Below are positions 1 to 8,379 of a stretch of 64,000 nt of DNA, piece by piece (position 1 is the stretch's first letter; each line of letters begins with the position of its first letter). The translations under genes and the position numbers were made by a program. The DNA is from CBDDIP01 sp965279405. GTDB lineage: Bacteria > Actinomycetota > Acidimicrobiia > Acidimicrobiales > Ilumatobacteraceae. The notes under the pieces are model-generated. The model had not been told where the DNA came from. It saw nothing but the letters and a program-made list of their open reading frames with translations, and searched no databases. The stretch is from NCBI GenBank assembly GCA_965279405.1, contig OZ257157.1, positions 3,844,001 through 3,908,000 on the forward strand, given 5' to 3'.

Positions 1-720
1 CGCATCCTTCGTGGCCTCGAGCAGCGCGGACTCGTCGAATCGCAACCGTCGCCGAGGGACGGGCGTCGCCGAACCATCGCCCTCACGGCGTCCGGCCGCG
101 CTGCGTTCGCCGAGCTCGATGGACGGTCGACGCAACAAGCCACCGCGATCGTCGCGTCGATGACGCCTGTCCAGCAGCGGTCGTTCATCGAGGCGATGAC
201 GACGATCACGGCACTGCTCGACGACGCACCACGACAGGTGAAGCTCCGTGGGCTGGAGATCGGCGACCTCGGCTGGGTGATCCAACGTCACGGCGAGATC
301 TATGCCGACGAGTTCGGCTGGAACGAGGAGTTCGAGGCGCTCGTGGCGACGATCGTCGCCGACTTCGCCCGAACATCGCGAGACCGGCCCGCGCATGAGC
401 GTGCGTGGATCGCCGAGGTCGGCGGGGTTCGCGCCGGGTGCGTGTTCTGCTGCCGACGCGACGACGACACCGCGCAGCTCAGGACCCTGCTCGTCGAGCC
501 CTGGGCACGCGGCCTGGCGATCGGGCGAACCCTCGTGGACGCGTGCGTCCAGTTCGCCACGGACGCTGGCTACCGCGAGATCGTGCTGTGGACCAACGAC
601 GTGCTCGTCGCCGCGCGACGGATCTACCAAGCTGCGGGCTTCGAACTGGTCGACGAGGAGCAGCACCACAGCTTCGGCACGGATCTCGTCGGTCAGCACT
701 GGTCGCTGCCGTTGATCTAG
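1..720 (+). CDS. MarR-type wHTH / GNAT acetyltransferase fusion (5' partial)
   Basis: The frame is open from the first base of the window, so the N-terminus is missing. Residues 1-40 read as the recognition helix and wing of a MarR-type winged helix (LRGLEQRGLVES, then PRDGRRRTIALTASGR). From about residue 80 it is a GNAT domain with an acetyl-CoA pyrophosphate loop (LLVEPWARGLAIGRTL) and a C-terminal IYQAAGFELV strand, ending in SLPLI. This MarR-plus-GNAT architecture is known in actinobacteria and proteobacteria; the substrate cannot be told. The stop overlaps the stop of the convergent gene by 4 bases. An internal ATG at 160 would give a GNAT-only protein, but the upstream codons continue the MarR fold without a break. 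Confidence 0.85.
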   Translation, partial: RILRGLEQRGLVESQPSPRDGRRRTIALTASGRAAFAELDGRSTQQATAIVASMTPVQQRSFIEAMTTITALLDDAPRQVKLRGLEIGDLGWVIQRHGEIYADEFGWNEEFEALVATIVADFARTSRDRPAHERAWIAEVGGVRAGCVFCCRRDDDTAQLRTLLVEPWARGLAIGRTLVDACVQFATDAGYREIVLWTNDVLVAARRIYQAAGFELVDEEQHHSFGTDLVGQHWSLPLI

Positions 721-1232
721 ATGGCTGGGTGCTGCGCGTTCGCCTTGCGCACGATGCTGAAGTCCCACGCGTCGCTCTGCGCGAGCTCGAACATCGGCCA
801 CAGCGACGGGACCAAGCGCAGCTCGATGCCCGCAGCAGCGTGCAGGGCGAGCAGGTCACCGACAGGTGAGACCGTGAGCGGCGCCACGGCGACGTGCGAG
901 ATCCACTGCCCTGATGCGTCCGTCCACGGCGAGAACGCGGTGGCATCGAAGTCGTAGCGGTAGAGCTTGCAGTCGCGCATCCGGTTCAGCCACGCGAGCT
1001 CCATCACGTGCAGCCGATGCGCCCGCGTCGAGAACGCGGCGGCGAACGGTCCACGCTCGGCCTCTGTGCGAGGCCACACGGTGATGCGCGGACAGTCGCG
1101 CGGGAACCAGTACACCGGCGAGTGCTCCTCGTCGATGGCCCACACGGCCGGCTGCTGCGTCGGGTTCGTCAGCGGCACGTGCGGCACGAACCGCGTGATC
1201 GTCGGATCCTCGCTGAAGTGGTGGACCTTCAC
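717..1232 (-). CDS. DUF6886-like conserved protein
   Basis: A 171-residue protein of unknown function. It starts VKVHHFSEDPTITRF and has a conserved VWAIDEEHSPVYWFPRDCPRI block, a pattern I associate with the DUF6886 family. There is no signal peptide or membrane segment. The GTG start at 1232 overlaps the TGA of the upstream kinase-like gene in a GTGA junction, so the two are probably translationally coupled; the long open frame upstream of this GTG lies over the kinase gene and is ignored. The family name is from memory and moderately secure; the function is not known. Confidence 0.7.
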   Translation of the reverse strand: MKVHHFSEDPTITRFVPHVPLTNPTQQPAVWAIDEEHSPVYWFPRDCPRITVWPRTEAERGPFAAAFSTRAHRLHVMELAWLNRMRDCKLYRYDFDATAFSPWTDASGQWISHVAVAPLTVSPVGDLLALHAAAGIELRLVPSLWPMFELAQSDAWDFSIVRKANAQHPAI

Positions 1233-1756
1233 ACCAGGGCTTCGCCGACGCGGTCGAGGATCTCGTCGACGGTCTGGCCGATGGTCAGCGCAGACGAGTC
1301 GAGCCACAGCCCGCGTCGGGGCGTGTCGACCCGCATCGCGCGGTCCAGATCGGCGGGCGTGATCTCGCCGTAGCCGGTCTTCGATCGCTGCGCCTCGCGC
1401 TGCTCGAGCACGTCGACGGACGGCACGAGCACCACCAGCGCAAGGGGCCGACTCGTGATCATGGCAACGACGTCGTCGAGCACCGGTCCGAGGATGACGT
1501 CCTGCATCACTGCGACGAAGCCGGCAGCAACGTAGCGATCGGTGACCGTTGCCGCGAGCTCGTAGCGCAGGCGCAGCTGCGCCCATGCCTCGGTCGATGG
1601 CTCCATCGACATCTCCTCGCGGCCGCTCACCACCGATCGTCGGAATTGATCGCCGCGCACGTGAACACCGCGAGGGAAGCGCAACGCCAACGCCTCGGCC
1701 ACCGAAGACTTGCCGGCAGCCATCGCGCCGGTGATCAAGAAGGCGCCCGGCTGCAT
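1229..1756 (-). CDS. P-loop kinase-like ATPase
   Basis: A 175-residue single-domain P-loop protein. The Walker A motif lies at residues 9-18 (TGAMAAGKSS), followed by VRGDQFRR, then a central hydrophobic strand (LALVVLVP) and basic residues that could form a lid (QREAQRSKTGYG). This is the layout of small AAA_33/zeta-toxin/phosphotransferase-like kinases that phosphorylate small molecules. The substrate is unknown. It shares a 4-base stop/start overlap with the DUF6886-like gene downstream, so the two probably act together. No antitoxin-like partner is adjacent, so a toxin role is not suggested. Confidence 0.75.
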   Translation of the reverse strand: MQPGAFLITGAMAAGKSSVAEALALRFPRGVHVRGDQFRRSVVSGREEMSMEPSTEAWAQLRLRYELAATVTDRYVAAGFVAVMQDVILGPVLDDVVAMITSRPLALVVLVPSVDVLEQREAQRSKTGYGEITPADLDRAMRVDTPRRGLWLDSSALTIGQTVDEILDRVGEALV

Positions 1757-1781
1757 CCGCCGATCATCGCGGAGCCGGCGA

Positions 1782-2015
1782 TCACTCGTCCAGGATCTTG
1801 TCGGCCTTCCGGTCGACGCGCTCCAGCTCGTCCTTCGTCAGGTTGCCCGCCTCGCGCTGCTGGGCCGCTCGGGCCTTGGCGTTGCGGGCGTGCGCCTTGT
1901 CCGGCATCGGGTAGTTGCCCGTCTCGCGCTTCTGCGCCGGCGTTCTTGCCTTCTCCGGCAAACCGAACTCCTTCGACGGGATCTTCTCTCGCTTCTTCGC
2001 GGTCAGATCAGCCAT
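1782..2015 (-). CDS. DUF6582-like small basic/acidic protein
   Basis: A 77-residue soluble protein rich in Lys, Ala and Glu: MADLTAKKREKIPSKEFGLP, then YPMPDKAHARNAKARAAQQ, then ERVDRKADKILDE. This matches the small DUF6582-type proteins found in many genomes and phages. The start at 2015 is chosen because GAGGAGG sits 7 bases upstream; an ATG 9 codons earlier lacks such a site. A GTTT-N17-GGGTAC element lies at 2047-2073, in the short gap before the upstream gene, so it probably belongs to the stress-sigma regulon seen at 47-51 kb. Function unknown. Confidence 0.8.
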   Translation of the reverse strand: MADLTAKKREKIPSKEFGLPEKARTPAQKRETGNYPMPDKAHARNAKARAAQQREAGNLTKDELERVDRKADKILDE

Positions 2016-2046
2016 GGCCGAACCTCCTCTTCGGGTTGCCACGCGC

Positions 2047-2073
2047 GTACCCGTCGATCGCGGGCGACGAAAC
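2047..2073 (-). promoter_or_regulatory. SigB/SigF-type promoter of the DUF6582 gene
   Basis: On the minus strand GTTT (2070-2073) is followed after 17 bases by GGGTAC (2047-2052). The same arrangement is repeated before the sigma operon, dps and the GPGG gene. It leaves a leader of roughly 25 bases containing the GAGGAGG ribosome site. Predicted from sequence only. Confidence 0.6.
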
Positions 2074-2544
2074 TCACCCGAGCTGCAGGCGACTGAACTC
2101 CATCACCCAGTTGACCTCCCAGCCGTCGCCGCGGTCGAAGCTCTGCTCCCAGCGCGCGGTGTCGCCACCGTCGTGCGTCCACACGAAGCGCACGCGCACG
2201 GGAGCTCCGTCGTCGGTGTCGTCGCCGAGGAACTCGCCCCGGCTGCCGGTGAACCCTCCGACGACCGGCGGTTCGAGCACGCCGGTGCCGCTGTTCACCC
2301 ACCAGATCGACCACTGCGACGCGGCACGGTCGAAGGCGCGCATCGTGAACCCGGTGAAGCCCTTCGTCGGGAAGGTGATCTCGTCGGTGTTGACCACGCC
2401 GCCGAGGTGGGTGCTGCACCGACTGACACCGTCGAACTCGTCCCACTCGTCGCTGCCGACGCCGCGCTCGCGCAGCCGCCGGTTGCGCACCGCCCAGGTG
2501 CCGGCGAGGAAGTCGAAGTCGTGCACATCACCCGTGATCGTCAT
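2074..2544 (-). CDS. DUF1579-like conserved protein
   Basis: A 156-residue protein beginning MTITGDVHDFDFLAGTW. The (H)DFDFLAGTWxVRNRRL opening and the later WSIWWVNS and GxF strands are typical of DUF1579-like lipocalin-type beta-barrel proteins of unknown role. The start is placed at 2544, just before the conserved block; an upstream extension to 2664 is Arg-rich and unlike protein. It lies between two genes of the same strand. No catalytic residues can be named. Confidence 0.65.
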   Translation of the reverse strand: MTITGDVHDFDFLAGTWAVRNRRLRERGVGSDEWDEFDGVSRCSTHLGGVVNTDEITFPTKGFTGFTMRAFDRAASQWSIWWVNSGTGVLEPPVVGGFTGSRGEFLGDDTDDGAPVRVRFVWTHDGGDTARWEQSFDRGDGWEVNWVMEFSRLQLG

Positions 2545-2587
2545 GCGCTCATCCTCGGCGACGTTGCGACCACGCCGTGTCCGGAAC

Positions 2588-3832
2588 TCAGGTGGTCTCG
2601 CGATCTCGCCGCACGTTCGGCAGCGCCCGCGCCATCGCCATCGCGGCGACGATCTCGATCGCACCTCCGACGACGAAGGCCGAGCGGAGGCCGATGGTCG
2701 CCGCGAGGGCGCCGCTGCCGAGCGCGCCCACGACGATGATGCCGCGAGTGAACATGCGCGCCGAGACGTTCACCCGGCCGAGGAGACGGTTCGGAGTGAG
2801 CCGCTGCTGCAGCGATCGGGCCACGGGGATCCGAGCGCCGGCGGGCAGGCCGCCCACGAACCAGATCGCGGCGAGGAGCACGACGGACGTCGGCGCTGCC
2901 ATGGCAGCGAGCGCGAAACCCTCGAGCAACGTCGTCGTCGCCAGCATCGCCCGCGTGCCGAACCGCTGAGCGAGCCGGCTGCCGAGCAGCGTGCCGACGA
3001 ACGCACCGACAGCGCCACACGCGAGCACGACACCGAACGACCAGGCGTGGCCGCCCGCGACGTCCTGCACGAGGAGGACGAGCAGGCTGAACCCCGTCGC
3101 TGCGCCGAGGTAGTACACCATCGTCGCCACGGTGACCGGCCCGAGGATCGGATGTCGCCGGAGGAACCGGATGCCCTCCGCCGCATCGGAGCGCAACGTC
3201 GGTCGCGTGGCCGGCACCTCGACCTGCCCGACGGGCCCGGTGACGACGACGGGTGGGTCGCTCGGCAGGCGACGGAACGGAACCAGCGACCCGAGGTAGC
3301 TGCCGGCGTCCAGCAGGAACGGCAGCCATGGGGCGAGGCCGAACGCGGTGGCACCGGCCGGTCCTCCGGCGAAGTCGTTGGTGACGATCTCGACGCTGGC
3401 GATCCGTCCGTTCGCGAGGTCGAGCTGCTCGTCGTCGACCAGCGTCGGCACGAGCGCGACGACCGAGGGGTCGACGAGGATCTCGCCGGCGGTGATGACG
3501 AAGGCGACGATGCACAGGTGCCAGATCGCGACCACGTCGAGCGCGACCAACCCGGCGAGGACGAGCATCACGAGACCGCGCCACGCCTGCGTGACGAGGA
3601 TCGTCCGACGTCGATCGCGCCGGTCCACCAACGCGCCGCCGAGCGGGGCAACCGACATCCACGGGAGGAACTGCGCCGCGGTGACTGCGCTGACGAGCAC
3701 CGGCGACGAGGTCAGCTCGGCGGCGAGCAGCGGGAGCGCAGCGAGCCGGATCCCGTCGCCGGTGTTGGAGACCAACGATCCGACGAACAACGCCCGGAAG
3801 CCAGACCCCAACGGCCTGCCGCGGGTGCTCAC
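2588..3832 (-). CDS. MFS transporter
   Basis: A 414-residue integral membrane protein with about 12 hydrophobic segments. It opens GFRALFVGSLVSNTGDGIRLAALPLLAAEL and carries the loop 2-3 motif GGALVDRRDRRRT, as in the MFS_3 (EntS-like) drug and siderophore exporters. The start is GTG at 3832. It is divergent from a second MFS gene across a 67-base gap, and the two differ clearly in sequence. The substrate is unknown; export of a small lipophilic compound is the likely role for this subfamily. Confidence 0.88.
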   Translation of the reverse strand: MSTRGRPLGSGFRALFVGSLVSNTGDGIRLAALPLLAAELTSSPVLVSAVTAAQFLPWMSVAPLGGALVDRRDRRRTILVTQAWRGLVMLVLAGLVALDVVAIWHLCIVAFVITAGEILVDPSVVALVPTLVDDEQLDLANGRIASVEIVTNDFAGGPAGATAFGLAPWLPFLLDAGSYLGSLVPFRRLPSDPPVVVTGPVGQVEVPATRPTLRSDAAEGIRFLRRHPILGPVTVATMVYYLGAATGFSLLVLLVQDVAGGHAWSFGVVLACGAVGAFVGTLLGSRLAQRFGTRAMLATTTLLEGFALAAMAAPTSVVLLAAIWFVGGLPAGARIPVARSLQQRLTPNRLLGRVNVSARMFTRGIIVVGALGSGALAATIGLRSAFVVGGAIEIVAAMAMARALPNVRRDRETT

Positions 3833-3899
3833 TCGGCCAAGCTACCCGCCGTCGGTGCACACAGCCCAGGCCGGCCACCCCGGCCGGTACCATCGCCGC

Positions 3900-5150
3900 G
3901 TGGCCGGGCTGTGGCAGGAGCGACGGTTCGTGCGGTGGGCGGCTGCCGAGACGATCTCGTCGGCCGGTACGGCGGTGAGCTCCGTCGTGCTCCCGCTCGT
4001 CGTCTACCAGCTGACCGGCTCGGCGGCGCAGACCGGTGGCCTGTTCGCCCTGCGCGTGGTGCCGTACCTGTGCTTCGGCGCGTTCGCAGGACCGGTCGCC
4101 GATCGAGGCAACCGACGACACCTGATCATCGGCGGCAACGTGATCGAGGGGTTGCTGATGGCCACGATCCCCATCGCTCACGCCGCAGGCGTGCTGACCG
4201 TCGCCCAGCTGTACGCGGTCGGCTTGCTGTCGGCGACTGCGTTCGTGTTCTCCGACGCGGCCGTGTTCGGCGCGGTGCCGGCGCTCGTCGGGCGCGAGCG
4301 CATCGGCAGCGCCAACGGGTTGCTCGCCAGTCTGGCGTCGACGGCGGACATCGTCGGCCCGTCGATCGGTGGCTTCCTCGCCGCGTGGATCGGTCCGACG
4401 AACGCAGTGTGGCTCGACAGCGCGAGCTTCTTCGTCGCCGCCGCGATCGTGTCGTCGATCCGCTCCAACTTCCGCGCGACGCCGCTGAGCGACGGCCCAC
4501 GACCCACCGTACGCGAGCAGCTCGGTCGCGCACTCGGTTTCGTTCGTCGGCAGAGGACCGTCGGCACGTTGTTGCTCGTCGGCTTCGGCAACTCGTTCGG
4601 GGTCGGCATCGTCGTCGGCCTGACGGTTCCGTACGCGGTCCAGCAGCTCGGCCTCGCCGACGACGATCGGCGCATCGGCCTCATCTACAGCGCAGGCGGA
4701 GTGGGCAGCCTGCTCGCCGGCGTGATCGTCGCCCGGGTCTTCCGACCGGAGCGGGTGCGTTGGCTCACGCCGTTGATGCTGGTGTCGGCGACGTTGCTCG
4801 TCGGTGGGCTCGCGGCGACGACCGCGCTGGTCGCGGCGGTGGCCCTGACCGCCGTCTTCTTCTGTGCGATCGGCACGACCATCGTCGTCGGCATCAGCTA
4901 CCGCCAGCTCGCCGCGCCCGACGATCTGCGGTCGAGCGTCAACGTCTTCGGTCGAATGGTGGCTTGGGGCGGTCAACCATTCGGTGCAGCGACCGGCGCG
5001 TTCGTCGCCGGGGCGATGACCGTGCGCACCGCCTACGTCATCGCCGCCGCAGTGATGGGTGCAACCGCGGTGACGGCCGCCATCCGGCTGCAACCGTCGA
5101 CGGCGATCGACGAGCCGCCCGATGCGCTCGTCGTCAGCGGTACTTCGTGA
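3900..5150 (+). CDS. MFS transporter
   Basis: A 416-residue protein starting at GTG 3900 (VAGLWQERRFVRWAAAETIS). It has a TAVSSVVLPLVVYQLTGS first helix, a loop motif GPVADRGNRRHLI and about 12 membrane segments, again MFS_3-like. The frame is open upstream to 3348, but that part lies over the divergent transporter and is rejected. Its 3' end overlaps the convergent fructosamine-kinase-like gene by 17 bases. The substrate is unknown. Confidence 0.88.
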   Translation: MAGLWQERRFVRWAAAETISSAGTAVSSVVLPLVVYQLTGSAAQTGGLFALRVVPYLCFGAFAGPVADRGNRRHLIIGGNVIEGLLMATIPIAHAAGVLTVAQLYAVGLLSATAFVFSDAAVFGAVPALVGRERIGSANGLLASLASTADIVGPSIGGFLAAWIGPTNAVWLDSASFFVAAAIVSSIRSNFRATPLSDGPRPTVREQLGRALGFVRRQRTVGTLLLVGFGNSFGVGIVVGLTVPYAVQQLGLADDDRRIGLIYSAGGVGSLLAGVIVARVFRPERVRWLTPLMLVSATLLVGGLAATTALVAAVALTAVFFCAIGTTIVVGISYRQLAAPDDLRSSVNVFGRMVAWGGQPFGAATGAFVAGAMTVRTAYVIAAAVMGATAVTAAIRLQPSTAIDEPPDALVVSGTS

Positions 5151-6057
5151 CCGCCAGCCGCAGCTGCTCGACGTAGTGCTGACCGAACGAGGACAGACCG
5201 TCCACCGACACGATGGCGAGGTAGGCGTGCATGCGCCACAGCTCGCGCCGTTCACCGAACCCCGGGTCGATCTCGACGACGTCGCTGTAGCCGTCGAGGA
5301 GCGCCGTCGGCACGGGGTGGAAGAGGTCGACCATCGCCAGGTCGACCTCGGCGTGTCCGAAGTACGGACAGGGATCGACGAGCACGGCGCCGCCGACGGT
5401 GCTGATCGCGTTGTGGTGCTGCGCATCGCCGTGCAGCAGTGATGACGGCAGATCCGACCCGCACAGCCACGGCAGCCGATCGATGATCCGTTCGATCGCG
5501 GCGACCTGGCCGGCGGGCAACGAGCCGCCGTCGGCGGCCAAGCGCAGCAGTGGCCGCAGCCTTCGTTCGCCTTAGAAGTCGCACCACCGGTTGGAGTCGA
5601 CCGGGCGGTTGTCCATCGCGATCGAACCGAACCACGTCATTGCGTCGAGCCCGAAGCGCTCGCCCTGCACGCGGTGCAGCGCCGCCAGCGCGGCGCCGAT
5701 GGCGCGCCAGTCCTGCGCCGAGCGGGCCGACGGCGGAACCTCGTCGACCGCCTCGGTGAGCAGCACACATCGATCGCCGGTCGTGACGATCCCGTTGCCG
5801 ATCGGCAGGGGAGTGCGGACGCCACCGCGATCGCGGAGCAACGCGAGTGCAGCGAGCTCGCCGGCAACGTGAGCGCGATCGACGCCGAGCTTGGCGAACA
5901 CCGCCACCGACTCGCCGCGCAGGATCGCCGCCGGATGCGAGCTGCGCTCGCCGAGGTCCGTGACGTCGACCACGTGCCACGGCACGCCGAGATGCGCGCT
6001 GACCTCGGCGGCGATCGCGGCGATGACCGCACCATCGAGCAGCGGGTGGTCGGGCAC
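5134..6057 (-). pseudogene. Fructosamine kinase-like gene interrupted by an in-frame TAA
   Basis: The reading frame would encode about 307 residues of the FN3K/aminoglycoside-phosphotransferase fold, which phosphorylates ketosamines on glycated amines. Seen in order: an N-terminal lobe from VPDHPLLDGAV, GAALAALHRVQGERFG, WFGSIAMDNRPVDSNRWCDF, a TAA at 5572-5574 (codon 162), then in the same frame GERRLRPLLRLAADGG, the catalytic LLHGDAQHHN and the metal-binding VDPCPYFGHAEVDLAM. The frame does not shift: one TAC or TGG to TAA change would explain it, because FN3K proteins have an aromatic residue between F and the RERRL-like helix. The catalytic half lies after the stop, so the product should be inactive unless the stop is a sequencing error or is read through. 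The start is GTG 6057. Confidence 0.8.
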
Positions 6058-6140
6058 GCACCGACCGTACGGCACCGGGCCGGCTTCAATACGAAAGCGA
6101 TCGCTTGCGAAACTTCCCCGTCCGGCGTACGGTCGACGAC

Positions 6141-7139
6141 GTGCCACCGCTTCGCTTCGTGCCGTACCACCAGCTCGGCGACATCCCGAACGTGATCGTC
6201 GACGGCTCGCCGACCGCCTCCACCGTCCTCACGCTCTCGCACTGGCCCGGCAGCCCGACGCCCGGCGACCTGCTCGACGACCTCTCCGCGCAGATCGCCT
6301 TCCACGCACTCGACCAACTGGGACGGCTCGCCGGGATCGAGGCGGTCTCCAACAACCACTTCGATCAGGACGGACTGGCGAGCGCGTTCGCGCTGCTGCA
6401 CTCCGACGAAGCACGTGCGCGCCGCGCCCAGTTGATCGACGTCGCCCGCGCCGGTGACTTCGCAACGTTCGACGATCGCAACTCGATGCGCATCGCCATC
6501 GCCATCGCGGCGATGGAAGACCCGGATCGAAGTCCGCTCGAGCGAGCCACGTTCGAGGGTGGCTACGCCGAGCAGTGCGGACGGCTGTACGAGGCCGTCC
6601 TGCCGCGCGTCGGCGTGATGCTCGACGACGTCTCGTCGACGAAGGCGCTGTGGGAGCGCGAGGACGCCCACCTCGGCGAGAGCCTCGACGCCATCGCCGC
6701 CGGCGTCGTGCGCATCGACGAGCACCCCGATCTGGATCTGGCGATCGTCACCGTTCCCGAGGACTGGAGCGAATCGGTCACCACTCGGTTCACGATCTCG
6801 CGCAACGAGGCGGTGCATCCGGCAGCGGTCAACCAGTCGACCTCCTGCTTCAGGGTCGCGCTGCTGCGCGGGCACCAGTACCGCGTCGAGATGCGGTACG
6901 AGAGCTGGGTGATGTACCGCAGCCGAGCAGTGCTGCCGCGTCCCGACCTGCGCGACCTCGCAACGCAGCTCGACGACATCGATGCCGAAGCGGTGTGGTC
7001 GGCCGATCGGCCCGGTGCGCTGACACCGATCCTGCGCTCGGAGCGCGACAGCAGCATCACGCCGGAGCAGTTCGTCGGCACGCTGCGGCGGTTCCTGGCC
7101 ACAGCGCCCGCCGCGTGGGACCCGTACGCTTCGACGTGA
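6141..7139 (+). CDS. DUF6687-like conserved protein
   Basis: A 332-residue soluble protein. Conserved-looking blocks are FVPYHQLGDIPNVIVDG near the start, LTLSHWPGS, IEAVSNNHFDQDGLAS (reminiscent of the metal-binding motifs of DHH phosphoesterases) and FTISRNEAVHP. I recall this layout as DUF6687, function unknown. GTG at 6141 is preferred because it begins just before the conserved block; ATG 6105 is possible. No ribosome site is visible, which fits a leaderless transcript. The TGA overlaps the ATG of the next gene. Confidence 0.7.
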   Translation: MPPLRFVPYHQLGDIPNVIVDGSPTASTVLTLSHWPGSPTPGDLLDDLSAQIAFHALDQLGRLAGIEAVSNNHFDQDGLASAFALLHSDEARARRAQLIDVARAGDFATFDDRNSMRIAIAIAAMEDPDRSPLERATFEGGYAEQCGRLYEAVLPRVGVMLDDVSSTKALWEREDAHLGESLDAIAAGVVRIDEHPDLDLAIVTVPEDWSESVTTRFTISRNEAVHPAAVNQSTSCFRVALLRGHQYRVEMRYESWVMYRSRAVLPRPDLRDLATQLDDIDAEAVWSADRPGALTPILRSERDSSITPEQFVGTLRRFLATAPAAWDPYAST

Positions 7140-7801
7140 TGGAGACCGAGGCGATCGAGATCGACGACGGCGACACCGTCTGGCGCTTCGACCGCACCTT
7201 CCTCACCTCGAACTGGACGTGCATCTGGGGCCGTGGCTGCAAGGGCATCCTCCCCGAACCCGCTCAAGATCTCGGCCAGGGCTGCTGCTCGGTCGGCGCG
7301 GTGCTCGACGGCATCGACGAAGCGATGAACCTCGACGCCAACGCGGCGACGTTGCAGCGACATCACTTCCAGCACTTCGACCACGCGTCGTCCGGCGGCG
7401 TCTTCAGCGACGAAACGCGCTTGCACACGCGCGTCGTCGACGGCGCGTGCATCTTCCTCAACCGGCCCGGCTTCGCCGGCGGCGCCGGATGCGCGCTGCA
7501 CCTCGCAGCCCGCGAGCACGGCGAGTCGCCCATCGACTGGAAACCATCGGTGTGCTGGCAGCTGCCAGTGCGCGTCGACTGGGTCGAACGCGACGCGAGC
7601 ACCGAGGTCGCCACCGTGCGCGCCTGGAGCCGTGCCGACTGGGGTGACGAGGGCGAGACGATGGCGTGGTGCTGCACCGAGGAACCCGACGCGTACGTCG
7701 GCACGGACCGCGTCGTCGACTCGCTGGCCGACGAGCTGACGGCGATGGTCGGTGAGCCGGTCTACGTCGAACTGCGCCGCCGGCTCGATGCGCCAGACTG
7801 A
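7139..7801 (+). CDS. Cys-rich conserved protein, possible metal-cluster binder
   Basis: A 220-residue protein with a regular set of cysteines: NWTCIWGRGCKGI, GQGCCSVGA, GACIFLNRPGFAGGAGCALH, VCWQLP and AWCCTEE. The spacing resembles the zinc or Fe-S binding YkgJ/DUF3109-like proteins, but I cannot assign it firmly. It starts at ATG 7139, overlapping the TGA of the DUF6687-like gene, so the two are coupled and may act together. The reaction, if any, is unknown. Confidence 0.7.
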   Translation: METEAIEIDDGDTVWRFDRTFLTSNWTCIWGRGCKGILPEPAQDLGQGCCSVGAVLDGIDEAMNLDANAATLQRHHFQHFDHASSGGVFSDETRLHTRVVDGACIFLNRPGFAGGAGCALHLAAREHGESPIDWKPSVCWQLPVRVDWVERDASTEVATVRAWSRADWGDEGETMAWCCTEEPDAYVGTDRVVDSLADELTAMVGEPVYVELRRRLDAPD

Positions 7802-7806
7802 CCGAC

Positions 7807-8373
7807 GTGCACGTCCACCTCGAGACCGAACGGTTGATCCTGCGCCGCTTCACCGCCGACGACATCGACCTGCTGATGGAGCTGGACAACGACCCAGTCG
7901 TCATGCGGTACGTCAACGGTGGCCTGCCCGTACCGCGCGAGGAGGTCAACGAGATCCTCGTCGACTGGTGGCTGAAGTACTACGAGCGCGGCGACCGCTA
8001 CGGCTTCTGGGCGGCGATCGAACGTGAGACCGGCCAGTTCCTCGGGTGGTTCCACTTCCGCCCCGGCGACCACGGTGGCCCCGACGAACCCGAGCTCGGC
8101 TACCGCTTCCACCAGTTCGCGTGGGGTCGCGGCTTCGGGAGCGAAGGCTCGCAAGCGCTGATCGACAAGGGCTTCCGCGAGCAGGGCGTGGAGAAGGTCA
8201 ACGCAGAGACGATGGTCGTCAACACCGGCTCGCGCCGCGTGATGGAGAAGGTCGGCATGCGCCAGATCCGCATCTTCCAGGCGGACTGGCCGGTGCGCAT
8301 CGACGGCGACGAGCACGGCGACGTCGAGTACGCGATCACCCGCGCCGAGTGGGAAGCCCAGCAGCGCGGGTAG
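7807..8373 (+). CDS. RimJ/RimL-type GNAT acetyltransferase
   Basis: A 188-residue GNAT protein with the subfamily opening LETERLILRRFTADDIDLL. It has the exposed strand ELGYRFHQFAWGRGFGSEGSQALI, where the GRGFGSEG loop binds acetyl-CoA, and NTGSRRVMEKVGMR near the end. Members acetylate protein N-termini or small amines; the substrate here is unknown. GTG 7807 is the start, 5 bases after the upstream stop, so it is in the same operon. Confidence 0.88.
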   Translation: MHVHLETERLILRRFTADDIDLLMELDNDPVVMRYVNGGLPVPREEVNEILVDWWLKYYERGDRYGFWAAIERETGQFLGWFHFRPGDHGGPDEPELGYRFHQFAWGRGFGSEGSQALIDKGFREQGVEKVNAETMVVNTGSRRVMEKVGMRQIRIFQADWPVRIDGDEHGDVEYAITRAEWEAQQRG

Positions 8374-8379
8374 CGAGCG

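Noticed and set aside
1229..1756. Zeta-type toxin with a toxin-antitoxin role
   Set aside because: The P-loop is there, but no small antitoxin gene is next to it and the partner gene is DUF6886-like; called a kinase-like ATPase only.
1646..5176. Very long + strand open frame (over 1100 codons)
   Set aside because: It runs antisense across several well-supported minus-strand genes and has the Arg/Pro/Ser-rich composition of a GC-rich shadow frame; only the part from 3900 on, in another frame, is a real gene.
2541..5426. Long minus-strand open frame (961 codons)
   Set aside because: Shifted shadow of the MFS transporter genes; no protein-like motifs, composition dominated by Arg, Ala and Ser.
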